A DNA stretch of 7,191 bases, taken from NCBI GenBank assembly GCA_030430725.1, contig JAUIKP010000161.1, positions 1 through 7,191 of the forward strand, written 5' to 3'. The position numbers were made by a program, and so were the translations under genes. The stretch's first letter is position 1. Each line of letters opens with the position of its first letter. The notes under the pieces are model-generated. The model worked only from the letters and a program-made list of their open reading frames with translations, had not been told where the DNA came from and did no database searches. Below are positions 1 through 5,841 of this stretch, one piece after another. The stretch is from Nitrospiria bacterium (GTDB lineage: Bacteria; Nitrospirota; Nitrospiria; Nitrospirales; UBA8639).

Positions 1-1119
1 AACGATACCTATCTCTCCAAGGAGCCCGCTCATCCGTCAGACAATATTCCCGCCTGCCTGGCGGTTGCCGAGAGCCTTCATGTTCATGGCCGGCAATTCA
101 TTCAATCCATCGTGCTGGCCTATGAGATTCAGTGCCGTCTTTGTGATGCCGCCGCGCTTCGTCCTCGAGGATGGGATCACGTCACCTATGGAGCATTTTC
201 TACCGCGGTCGCCACAGCCAGGCTGCTCAAACTCCCCACAAAACAGATCGTGCATGCGCTCAATCTGGCGGGTATTACGGCTGGAGCACTTCGTCAGACC
301 AGAGTGGGGGAAGTTTCCCTATGGAAAGCCTGCGCGTTTGCCAATGCCGGCAGGAATGGAATTTTCGCAGGCTATGCGGCTCGCGAGGGTATGACCGGAC
401 CGGAGGCAATGTTTGAAGGCGAAAAGGGGTTCATGAAGGTGATTTCCGGATCATTTTCTCTCCCGGAAATGGGGGGACGGCACGGCTCTTCCTATAAAAT
501 TCTTGACACCTACATTAAGCCCCATCCGGTGGAATATCATGCTCAATCGGCGGTGGAGGCGGCATTCGCCATTCGGGAACAATTGATTGCGGCGTGTGGG
601 GAATACCCTGTCCATCGAATCAAAGCCATTATGGTGGGCAGTGGTGATGTGGCGATCGAAATCATTGGGCGGGATCAGGAAAAGTGGCATCCTCAAACCC
701 GTGAAACTGCTGATCATAGTCTTCCCTTTTGCGTGGCAGTCGCTCTGACGGATGGGGAAATCTCTCCCCGGTCATTTTCTCCGCGTCGCCTGAACGACCC
801 TATTCTATTGAATCTTATGCAGAAAATTCGTGTTGAGGAAGTCAAAGAGTTTTCCGGGCGCTATCCGGATGCCATGTCCGTCAGAATCGAAGTCACCCTG
901 ATGGACGGCAGGACGTTCACGGCTCAGATTGACCATCCCAAAGGTCATCCACGCCGTCCGCTCACCGATCGCGAACTGGAATTGAAGTGTCAAAAGTTAA
1001 CCTCACGGAAAATCGGCCGGAAAGATATGACCAAACTTATCCAAACCGTGTGGGAACTGGACCGTCTGAAAGACGTGAATGTCCTGGTGTCGGCATTACC
1101 GGTTATGGGTAGCCGATGA
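1..1119 (+). CDS. prpD: MmgE/PrpD family 2-methylcitrate dehydratase, 5' truncated by window edge
   Basis: The frame is open from base 1, so the start lies outside the window; 372 residues remain of a family usually near 460-480, meaning roughly the first 100-120 are missing. The first visible residues contain the family signature NDTYL...HPSDN (residues 1-15). Other PrpD/MmgE landmarks follow: a GWDH-TYGAFSTA stretch (57-69), LWKACAFANAGRNG (107-120), a PVEYHAQSAVEAA block (176-188) and a late MDGRTF...GHPRRP segment (301-320). The family is cytoplasmic and dehydrates 2-methylcitrate in the propionate-degrading 2-methylcitrate cycle. The next genes, prpB and prpC, supply the other two cycle enzymes, which supports this substrate. 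The stop overlaps the prpB start as ATGA, so the two are probably translationally coupled. Family assignment is secure. The exact substrate is inferred from context, because MmgE/PrpD members also act on other compounds. Confidence 0.93.
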   Translation, partial: NDTYLSKEPAHPSDNIPACLAVAESLHVHGRQFIQSIVLAYEIQCRLCDAAALRPRGWDHVTYGAFSTAVATARLLKLPTKQIVHALNLAGITAGALRQTRVGEVSLWKACAFANAGRNGIFAGYAAREGMTGPEAMFEGEKGFMKVISGSFSLPEMGGRHGSSYKILDTYIKPHPVEYHAQSAVEAAFAIREQLIAACGEYPVHRIKAIMVGSGDVAIEIIGRDQEKWHPQTRETADHSLPFCVAVALTDGEISPRSFSPRRLNDPILLNLMQKIRVEEVKEFSGRYPDAMSVRIEVTLMDGRTFTAQIDHPKGHPRRPLTDRELELKCQKLTSRKIGRKDMTKLIQTVWELDRLKDVNVLVSALPVMGSR

Positions 1120-1997
1120 GTGGAAAACCAATGACTTCGCACAGTCGGGCACGCCGCTTTCGAACCGAGCTTCAACGGGACACGTTGGCGGTGCCGGGCG
1201 TTTTTAATGCGTTTTCGGCTCGATTGGTAGAGGATGCCGGTTTTCCGGCCGCATACGTGTCAGGAGCGGGACTGGCCGCTTCCCGGGCACTCCCCGATAT
1301 CGGGCTGTTAACGATGACGGAGGTGGTGACAGAAACCCGATACGTGACGCAAAGGGTTCAGATTCCGGTCATCGTCGATGCCGATACGGGATTTGGAGAG
1401 AGGCACCAGGTGTTTCGTACGGTCCAGGAATTAGAGTCAGCCGGGGCTGTGGGGATCCAATTGGAAGACCAGGTGTTGGCAAAACGTTGCGGCCATTTGC
1501 CCGGAAAAACCCTGATTTCGTGTGAGGCCATGTGTCAAAAAATTCAGTCCGCAGCTGAAGCCAAACAGGACCGGGACCTTGTCATCATTGCGAGGACGGA
1601 TGCCCGGGCTGTGGAAGGTCTGGATGGCGCCATTGAGAGGGCTCGCGCTTACAGGGCCGCCGGGGCTGATGCGATTTTCCCGGAGGCCCTGCAGTCTGCC
1701 GGAGAATTTCAAACGGCAGCCAAAGCTCTGAAACATTCAGGGAGTATTCTTGTGGCCAATATGACTGAATGGGGACAAACTCCCTATATGACCGTCAACG
1801 AATTCTCCGGAATGGGATATCACGTCGTGCTCTTCCCCATGACCGTATTTCGTGTGATGGCGAAGGAAGGCCGAGCCGCTCTCCTGGAATTACAAAAACA
1901 GGGAACGCAGCAAGCTTTTCTCGACCGCATGCAAACCAGGCAGGCGTTGTATGAGGTCTTGGATTATCAACAGTATGAACATGTGGCAAAGGAATAA
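1116..1997 (+). CDS. prpB: 2-methylisocitrate lyase (PrpB)
   Basis: The 293-residue length is typical of PrpB, a cytoplasmic Mg-dependent lyase that cleaves 2-methylisocitrate to pyruvate and succinate. It belongs to the isocitrate lyase/PEP mutase superfamily. Visible landmarks are the substrate loop SGAG (49-52), metal-site acids D61 and the DAD pair (88-90), E117, the catalytic loop KRCGH with Cys125 as general acid/base (123-127), ARTDA (159-163), FPEA (188-191) and NMTEWGQTP (215-223). The complete KRCGH with the downstream NMTE separates it from PEP mutase and carboxyphosphonoenolpyruvate mutase relatives and fits methylisocitrate lyase. The ATG at 1116 overlaps the prpD stop; a second in-frame ATG at 1131 is possible, and neither has a strong ribosome-binding site. 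No key residue is missing. Oxaloacetate hydrolase-like activity is the main alternative but is less likely beside prpD and prpC. Confidence 0.95.
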   Translation: MSGKPMTSHSRARRFRTELQRDTLAVPGVFNAFSARLVEDAGFPAAYVSGAGLAASRALPDIGLLTMTEVVTETRYVTQRVQIPVIVDADTGFGERHQVFRTVQELESAGAVGIQLEDQVLAKRCGHLPGKTLISCEAMCQKIQSAAEAKQDRDLVIIARTDARAVEGLDGAIERARAYRAAGADAIFPEALQSAGEFQTAAKALKHSGSILVANMTEWGQTPYMTVNEFSGMGYHVVLFPMTVFRVMAKEGRAALLELQKQGTQQAFLDRMQTRQALYEVLDYQQYEHVAKE

Positions 1998-2049
1998 AAG
2001 AGGCGCGTTGAAGGTTCCAAACCCTGAGCATGCAACTGTCGGCCTCTTT
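1997..2049 (+). other. Nested inverted repeat in the prpB-prpC gap
   Basis: The 107-base gap between prpB and prpC begins with an exact 8-base inverted repeat, AAAGAGGC (1997-2004) with GCCTCTTT (2042-2049). Inside lie GTTG/CAAC (2007-2010 with 2033-2036) and a short GGTT-CCA-AACC hairpin (2013-2023). In mRNA this would fold into one interrupted stem. It is not followed by a T run, so it does not look like a standard terminator. A role in RNA processing, partial attenuation or mRNA stability between the two cistrons is inference. Confidence 0.4.
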
Positions 2050-2104
2050 GGACCACCGCAGGGCAGAGTAGGTCAACAGATCTGTAAGGAAAGGCAGGTG
2101 TGCC

Positions 2105-3229
2105 ATGGAAACGGCCATTCATAATCCCGGACTTGACGGGATGGTGGTGGGGGAGTCGGCTATCTGCCACATAGATGAGACGAGAGGAAGTTTACGTTAT
2201 CGGGGATATGCCATTGAAGATCTGGCCGAGCAGACGACATTTGAAGAAGTGTCTTATTTATTACTGCATGGAGATCTGCCGGCACCCTGCGACCTTCAGG
2301 AGTGGCAAACTGAATTGACTCATGCCAGGTCCTTACCCGCGGTCGTGGAAAAATTTCTCCAAACGATTCCAGCTTCTGCAAATGTCATGGATGTGCTGCG
2401 AACCGGGGTATCGTTTCTCGGGCTGATCGACCCTGAAGCGCAGGATATCTCCCACGAGGCGAATCTCCGGAAGGCCGTCCGGTTACTCGCACAGATGCCT
2501 CTCCTTCTTTCCTTGGCGGTTCGGAAACCATACGATCATTCTTTTTTTCAGGCCCCGGCGACAACGTCCGTGGCTCAAAGCCTCTTGTATCTGTTGACGG
2601 GGAGTCTCCGGGAAGATCATGCGAAAGAACTGGAGGTTTCTCTTAATCTCTATGCGGAGCACGAATTGAATGCCTCGACGTTCGCCGGCCGGGTCACGGC
2701 CTCAACCCTGGCGGATCTGTATGGGGCTGTCACTGCGGCTATTGCGACACTCAAAGGACCCCTTCATGGGGGAGCGAATGAAGCTGTGGCGGAGATGTTC
2801 CACGCTATTCGGGATCCGGAAAACGCGAAAGGGTGGGTCCATTCCAAACTGACCGGGAAAGAACGGGTCATGGGGTTTGGCCATCGAGTCTTAAAACACG
2901 AGGATCCGCGTTCGGCCATCATCAAACGACGGGCGAACGCGTTGAGTCACCATGCGGATGAAACGCGGTGGTACGAGATGGCCGAAATTATTGAACAGAC
3001 GATGAAAGAAGAAAAGGGACTCCTCCCGAATCTGGATTTTTATACGGCAGTGGTCTATCTGCTCATTGGAATTCCCAAAGAAGCTTTTACGCCCATTTTT
3101 GTCGCAAGCCGGATGAGTGGATGGTGTGCCCATATCATCGAACAACAGGATCACAATCGTCTGATCCGGCCACGTGCCTCCTACATCGGCCCTCCTGCGC
3201 GGGAATTTCTTTTTATCGAGGACCGATAA
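2105..3229 (+). CDS. prpC: 2-methylcitrate synthase / citrate synthase family (PrpC)
   Basis: At 374 residues this is a short, type I citrate synthase-fold enzyme like Bacillus CitZ/MmgD and PrpC. The catalytic triad is present: His221 in KGPLHGGAN (217-225), His260 in GFGHRV (257-262) and Asp311 in NLDFYT (309-314). AEHELNAST (184-192), SRMSGW (335-340) and the terminal NRLIRPRASY (351-360) supply further substrate contacts. The reaction condenses an acyl-CoA (propionyl- or acetyl-CoA) with oxaloacetate in the cytoplasm. Sequence motifs alone do not separate 2-methylcitrate synthase from citrate synthase; its place after prpD and prpB favours PrpC. Many such enzymes accept both acyl-CoAs. 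The ATG at 2105 is preceded by purine-rich sequence (TAAGGAAAGG, 2085-2094), which is adequate though slightly distant. It is the last gene of the operon and is followed by a hairpin near 3268. Confidence 0.9.
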   Translation: METAIHNPGLDGMVVGESAICHIDETRGSLRYRGYAIEDLAEQTTFEEVSYLLLHGDLPAPCDLQEWQTELTHARSLPAVVEKFLQTIPASANVMDVLRTGVSFLGLIDPEAQDISHEANLRKAVRLLAQMPLLLSLAVRKPYDHSFFQAPATTSVAQSLLYLLTGSLREDHAKELEVSLNLYAEHELNASTFAGRVTASTLADLYGAVTAAIATLKGPLHGGANEAVAEMFHAIRDPENAKGWVHSKLTGKERVMGFGHRVLKHEDPRSAIIKRRANALSHHADETRWYEMAEIIEQTMKEEKGLLPNLDFYTAVVYLLIGIPKEAFTPIFVASRMSGWCAHIIEQQDHNRLIRPRASYIGPPAREFLFIEDR

Positions 3230-3267
3230 GAAAAAATCCAGTGCACTCCTCTGCTCTCGTCTAACGA

Positions 3268-3317
3268 AAAATGGAGAAGCGGTGCTACACCTTGTGGCTT
3301 TAGCTATCCTCCATTTT
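3268..3317. terminator. Nested hairpin, probable bidirectional terminator between convergent genes
   Basis: An exact 9-base inverted repeat, AAAATGGAG (3268-3276) with CTCCATTTT (3309-3317), encloses AAGC/GCTT (3277-3280 with 3297-3300) and a tight GGTG-CTA-CACC hairpin (3281-3291). The stem ends in T4 on the + strand and, on the minus strand, also in T4-5 (reverse of A3267-A3271). It sits in the 179-base gap between prpC and a convergent gene, so it is placed to end both transcripts. The U tract is short, so termination strength is uncertain. Confidence 0.55.
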
Positions 3318-3408
3318 ATTGGGGACTTGGGTTCAAAGAGAGCCCCAAAAGGGGTAGAGGGGTTTCTGTCGACTGTTGAATAAACGGGGTGGCGGCAGGA
3401 GGACATCA

Positions 3409-4377
3409 TTAGTCTTTGTCTTGAGTGTATGTCCGAAGAAACCGACCGAGTTGGGTTTTGAACTGGCGTTCTCCTTGATATTCAAAGACAAAACGAGTTT
3501 CAAAAAGAGGACACGGATTCAGATCACGTAAATGGTCCGGTTTCCAGGAAATATTCAACTGGTCAATAACCGTGATAGGAAAGGACGCCCTGTTCATACC
3601 TAAATCCTTGGTGGCATAGGATCGGGAGAAGATGAGAATTTCGTTATCGAATAACGCGGCATTAATCTCTTCCTTGACGCCACGGGCTCTGAACTCCGCA
3701 GCCAATCGTTGATAGGTGAGGGCGGTGGCTAGCTGCTCGCGAAATCCGAAGAATGCGATAATCCCTGCGTGTCGTTGATCGTTTAATACCTGAAGGCTGT
3801 CTTCGATTTGAGAATCATCGGTCATCTGCTCTCTGGTGAAGATAAACACCCGCCGAATTTTTACACCTCGCTGGACCGCTGCCTGATTTGCCAGTAAATA
3901 ACTCGGAAAGAGTGGGCCCTCCCGTTTCCATATCTGCCATCGTTCCATCATCGAATCAATGGTGGACTCCACCGTATTCAGCAGTTGAATAGCTTCATTC
4001 TGAGCGATGGTCCCCTCATAGGACAGCATTTGGGATTCAAGTTGGCGGAGTTCCTGACCTATGGCTTCCACCTTGCGGGGAATGTACTTCGGTCGTTCCG
4101 GCACATGCATCATGACATCGACAGCTGACAGGGCCATGGCCCAATGGCTCTTTTCTTCTGGGGCGGCCCGGTCTTTCTGGGCGACGATTAAGAGTTCAAC
4201 AGGATTTTTTTTGAGAAGATTAGCTATCCGGATGCAAACCGTGGCATTCGGGACTTTCTTGCCGCGACGAAACCAATTGGCCTCAGGTTGGCTCACTTTG
4301 AGTTTTTTTGCCAGGGCATAATCATTCGTGATGCCATAAGTTTTTTTGATCTGCTCGATAAATTGAGGAAAATCCAT
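3409..4377 (-). CDS. Cro/CI-type HTH protein with unassigned C-terminal alpha/beta domain
   Basis: Numbering is from the ATG at 4377 (322 residues). Residues 1-68 resemble a Cro/CI (XRE) DNA-binding domain, with ALAKKLKVSQPEANWFRRG (21-39) as the helix-turn-helix and IRIANLLKKNPVELL (49-63) as the closing helix. A charged helical linker follows (about 97-145). Residues 155-275 look alpha/beta: YLLANQAAVQRG-VKIRRVFIF (160-180), AGIIAFFGF (204-212), ALFDNEILIFS (241-251). The GVKIRRV-type strand and DNEILIFS strand superficially recall phospholipase-D-like effector domains of TrmB-type regulators, but no HKD motif is visible and I do not assign the family. There is no HExxH, so it is not the XRE-DUF955 type known to control methylcitrate genes. 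A DNA-binding regulator is likely; its targets are unknown. It converges on prpC. An ATG at 4395 would add six residues but has no ribosome-binding site. Confidence 0.8.
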   Translation of the reverse strand: MDFPQFIEQIKKTYGITNDYALAKKLKVSQPEANWFRRGKKVPNATVCIRIANLLKKNPVELLIVAQKDRAAPEEKSHWAMALSAVDVMMHVPERPKYIPRKVEAIGQELRQLESQMLSYEGTIAQNEAIQLLNTVESTIDSMMERWQIWKREGPLFPSYLLANQAAVQRGVKIRRVFIFTREQMTDDSQIEDSLQVLNDQRHAGIIAFFGFREQLATALTYQRLAAEFRARGVKEEINAALFDNEILIFSRSYATKDLGMNRASFPITVIDQLNISWKPDHLRDLNPCPLFETRFVFEYQGERQFKTQLGRFLRTYTQDKD

Positions 4378-4383
4378 GCCCGA

Positions 4384-4388
4384 CTCCC
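4384..4388 (-). promoter_or_regulatory. Ribosome-binding site that selects the 4377 start
   Basis: On the minus strand GGGAG lies six bases before the ATG at 4377. The earlier in-frame ATG at 4395 is preceded only by A/T-rich sequence with no Shine-Dalgarno match. The shorter HTH protein start is therefore preferred. Confidence 0.6.
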
Positions 4389-4432
4389 AAAACATTCAAA
4401 TCAAATGAATCGATGGAATGCAAAAAGGACCA

Positions 4433-4460
4433 TTTTTACTGCCGTATGAGGCGAATACAA
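4433..4460 (-). promoter_or_regulatory. Weak candidate promoter for the HTH gene
   Basis: On the minus strand TTGTAT (4460-4455) and TAAAAA (4438-4433) are separated by 16 bases, a poor to moderate match to sigma-70 -35 and -10 boxes, about 55 bases before the 4377 start. ATTCA (4394-4398) and TGAAT (4406-4410) form a small inverted repeat between this promoter and the gene and could be an autoregulatory operator. This is inference from position only. Confidence 0.3.
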
Positions 4461-4700
4461 TCCGGTCTTGCTATAGCTAGGAGATTTTAGACGAATTCAT
4501 CAGGAATATAAAATCCATGCATCTGTCGCGTAGAAAGGACAGGCCGGCCTTGAGTTGGTTTCAGGTATTTGGGGGATTCGGTGATGTGGGAGGAAGTATC
4601 CGTTAATCAAGGCGAGTGACCCAAGCCATGTAACAGGATACGGGGATTGGGGACGGGTAGGACAAATGAGGTGAAGAGCATCCCTTTGTTGTTTCTCAGT

Positions 4701-4740
4701 GGAATGGTGTTCTGTTCAAAGGAATGCGGTCTCTGTTCAT
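4701..4740. repeat. Imperfect 20-base tandem repeat
   Basis: Two adjacent 20-base units (4701-4720 and 4721-4740) both begin GGAATG and carry CTGTTCA near the end, with a one-base shift between them. They are flanked by a 9-base direct repeat, CCCTTTGTT, at 4682-4690 and 4745-4753. Protein-binding half sites or a past duplication are both possible. Confidence 0.45.
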
Positions 4741-4765
4741 CTTCCCCTTTGTTCTTCCTGGCTCC

Positions 4766-4786
4766 CGCATTTTTGTGCGTTTTTTT
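4766..4786 (+). terminator. Short hairpin followed by T7
   Basis: CGCA (4766-4769) and TGCG (4776-4779) can pair around a six-base loop and are followed at once by seven T residues (4780-4786). The geometry is that of an intrinsic terminator, but the stem is only four pairs. No + strand gene lies upstream in this gap, so it would have to end a small RNA or read-through from the left. Confidence 0.3.
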
Positions 4787-4805
4787 GCTATTCTAAATGA
4801 GGCCC

Positions 4806-4824
4806 TGATGGGCAGTCGCCATCA
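4806..4824. promoter_or_regulatory. Inverted repeat TGATGG-N7-CCATCA
   Basis: TGATGG (4806-4811) and CCATCA (4819-4824) are exact inverted copies separated by seven bases. The site lies upstream of the flavin reductase promoter region. It could be a dimeric regulator site or a small hairpin; no family is recognised. Confidence 0.35.
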
Positions 4825-4841
4825 ATGATGTTCGGCGCGGC

Positions 4842-4857
4842 AAATTTCCTGAAATTT
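4842..4857. promoter_or_regulatory. Perfect palindrome AAATTTC-CT-GAAATTT, candidate operator
   Basis: Seven-base arms (4842-4848 and 4851-4857) are exact inverted copies around a two-base centre. The site ends at the base before the candidate -35 box of the flavin reductase gene, the usual position for an operator. The binding protein cannot be named from sequence. Confidence 0.45.
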
Positions 4858-4886
4858 TTGCAGCCGGTATTTTAGCTTGGTATTGT
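4858..4886 (+). promoter_or_regulatory. Candidate sigma-70 promoter for the flavin reductase gene
   Basis: TTGCAG (4858-4863) and TATTGT (4881-4886) have a 17-base spacer, matching three and four of six consensus positions. Transcription would begin near 4893, giving a leader of about 40 bases before the GTG at 4934. This would exclude the TTG codons at 4877 and 4883 as starts. Confidence 0.35.
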
Positions 4887-4919
4887 GTGCTGAACCTCTA
4901 GAGAATAATCTCAAACGGC

Positions 4920-4923
4920 AGGA
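4920..4923 (+). promoter_or_regulatory. Ribosome-binding site supporting the GTG start at 4934
   Basis: AGGA within GGCAGGAACC lies ten bases before GTG 4934, acceptable though slightly far. No comparable purine site precedes the longer TTG start at 4877. The conserved fold also begins only after residue 3 of the GTG form. Confidence 0.45.
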
Positions 4924-4933
4924 ACCTGAAATA

Positions 4934-5665
4934 GTGCAAGAATTTAACGCCCAAGTCAGTCGAGTCAAGGACCTGACTCATGATGTCCGTGAGTTAGAAC
5001 TCACCCTACTCACCCCGGATACAATCGAATTCAAGGCCGGGCAGTGGATTTCTCTGGACGTCTGGCATCCGGGATTGAAACAGCCTGTTCCGCGGCAGTA
5101 TTCAATTGCCTCTCCGCCAAGTCAATCCCACCAGATTACCCTTCTCTTTAACCGGGTGCCCGAAGGTCCTGGCTCAAATTATTTGTTCAGTCTTCATGAA
5201 GGAGATGCGGTAACCTTTCAAGGGCCCAATGGATCGTTTTACCTTCAAGAGAAGGCCGGGCGAGACCTTATCTTTGTGGCCACGGGAACCGGGATTGCGC
5301 CGTTTCGTTCAATGCTCTCTACCTTCCTGGAGCAGCCAGAAACTGGAACCTTGGCGTTGTATTGGGGGTTGCGGAGCCAGCGGGACCTTTACCATCAACA
5401 TGAATTGGACTCCCTTGTACGGCGGCATCCGAATTTCACATTTCTCACAATCCTGTCCAGGCCGGAAAACGGCTGGAAAGGTCACATTGGACGAGTGACA
5501 ACATTAGTCGAGAACAAAGTTGCATCAGTGAGCAATGTCACTTTTTATCTGTGCGGAAATGGCGGTATGATTCGAGATGTGACGGCCATTGTGAGAAAAA
5601 AAGGCCTTTGTCCCATTCGCACTGAACAATATTATGATGAGTCCGGTGCCGGAACAGACGTTTGA
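4934..5665 (+). CDS. Ferredoxin-NADP reductase-like FAD/NAD(P)-binding oxidoreductase
   Basis: Numbering is from GTG 4934 (243 residues); a TTG at 4877 would add 19 residues that look unlike the fold. Residues 1-105 form the FAD-binding barrel, with RQYSIAS (54-60) for flavin binding and GPNGSFYL (97-104). Residues 110-235 form the NAD(P) domain, with FVATGTGIAPFRSML (114-128) for pyridine nucleotide, YWGLRSQRDLY (143-153) and LCGNGGMIRDV (206-216). The protein should pass electrons between NAD(P)H and a one-electron carrier such as ferredoxin or flavodoxin, in the cytoplasm. No plant-type 2Fe-2S cysteine motif or oxygenase domain is attached, so it is a stand-alone reductase module. No partner gene is adjacent. 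It resembles both ferredoxin-NADP reductases and the reductase modules of oxygenases, so the partner is unknown. An operator-like palindrome upstream suggests control. Confidence 0.85.
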   Translation: MQEFNAQVSRVKDLTHDVRELELTLLTPDTIEFKAGQWISLDVWHPGLKQPVPRQYSIASPPSQSHQITLLFNRVPEGPGSNYLFSLHEGDAVTFQGPNGSFYLQEKAGRDLIFVATGTGIAPFRSMLSTFLEQPETGTLALYWGLRSQRDLYHQHELDSLVRRHPNFTFLTILSRPENGWKGHIGRVTTLVENKVASVSNVTFYLCGNGGMIRDVTAIVRKKGLCPIRTEQYYDESGAGTDV

Positions 5666-5841
5666 ATCTGTCCCGACTCTACGGATAACACAGGTGGTGT
5701 CAATGATTGGCCAGTTAAACAACAAGTGGACCTTTCCCGAAATGTGAATCAAGATCAAGTATGGGGACCCATTTCCGAGTGCCGGAGGGTTTAGTGGTCG
5801 TTCGCAGTGGTTGGGAGAAAAGGCGGGAGACTCACCGTCAA

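Larger units (their letters stand above)
4389..4933. other. Long intergenic region between divergent genes, no convincing CDS
   Basis: These 545 bases separate the HTH gene from the flavin reductase. No open frame here combines a fair length with a start signal; the best is a 29-codon frame at 4517-4606. The left part is plain apart from an 8-base palindrome GCTATAGC (4470-4477). The right part, from about 4680, is pyrimidine-rich and carries the tandem repeat, T-run hairpin, palindrome and promoter listed separately. It is most simply a shared upstream regulatory region; a small RNA ending near 4786 is possible. Confidence 0.5.

Noticed and set aside
2013..2023. GGTTCCAAACC resembling a tRNA T-arm
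   Set aside because: No acceptor, D or anticodon arm can be fitted around it; it is just a small hairpin within the intercistronic element.
3343..3354. CCCC-AAAA-GGGG hairpin downstream of prpC
   Set aside because: The four-pair stem has no T run after it; the nested hairpin at 3268-3317 explains termination better.
3397..3402. Strong AGGAGG on the + strand near the HTH gene stop
   Set aside because: Only short frames follow it, with poorly spaced or non-standard starts, and they run antisense to the HTH gene; coincidence is more likely.
2891..3409. 172-codon antisense frame opposite prpC
   Set aside because: It mirrors the codon pattern of prpC, shows no known motif and lacks its own signals; it is a shadow of the real gene.
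4378..4395. ATG at 4395 as start of the HTH protein
   Set aside because: There is no Shine-Dalgarno match before it, whereas GGGAG precedes the ATG at 4377; the added six residues carry no domain sequence.
4517..4606. 29-codon open frame on the + strand in the long gap
   Set aside because: It has an ATG with a distant CAGGAA, but is very short, has no recognisable feature and could easily arise by chance.
4877..4933. Longer start (TTG at 4877) for the flavin reductase
   Set aside because: It has no ribosome-binding site, adds 19 residues outside the fold, and overlaps the best promoter candidate. GTG at 4934 has AGGA upstream.
5666..5841. Terminator between the convergent flavin reductase and DUF481 genes
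   Set aside because: Only four-base stems such as ACAC/GTGT (5688-5700) are present, with no T run on either strand, so nothing can be called.
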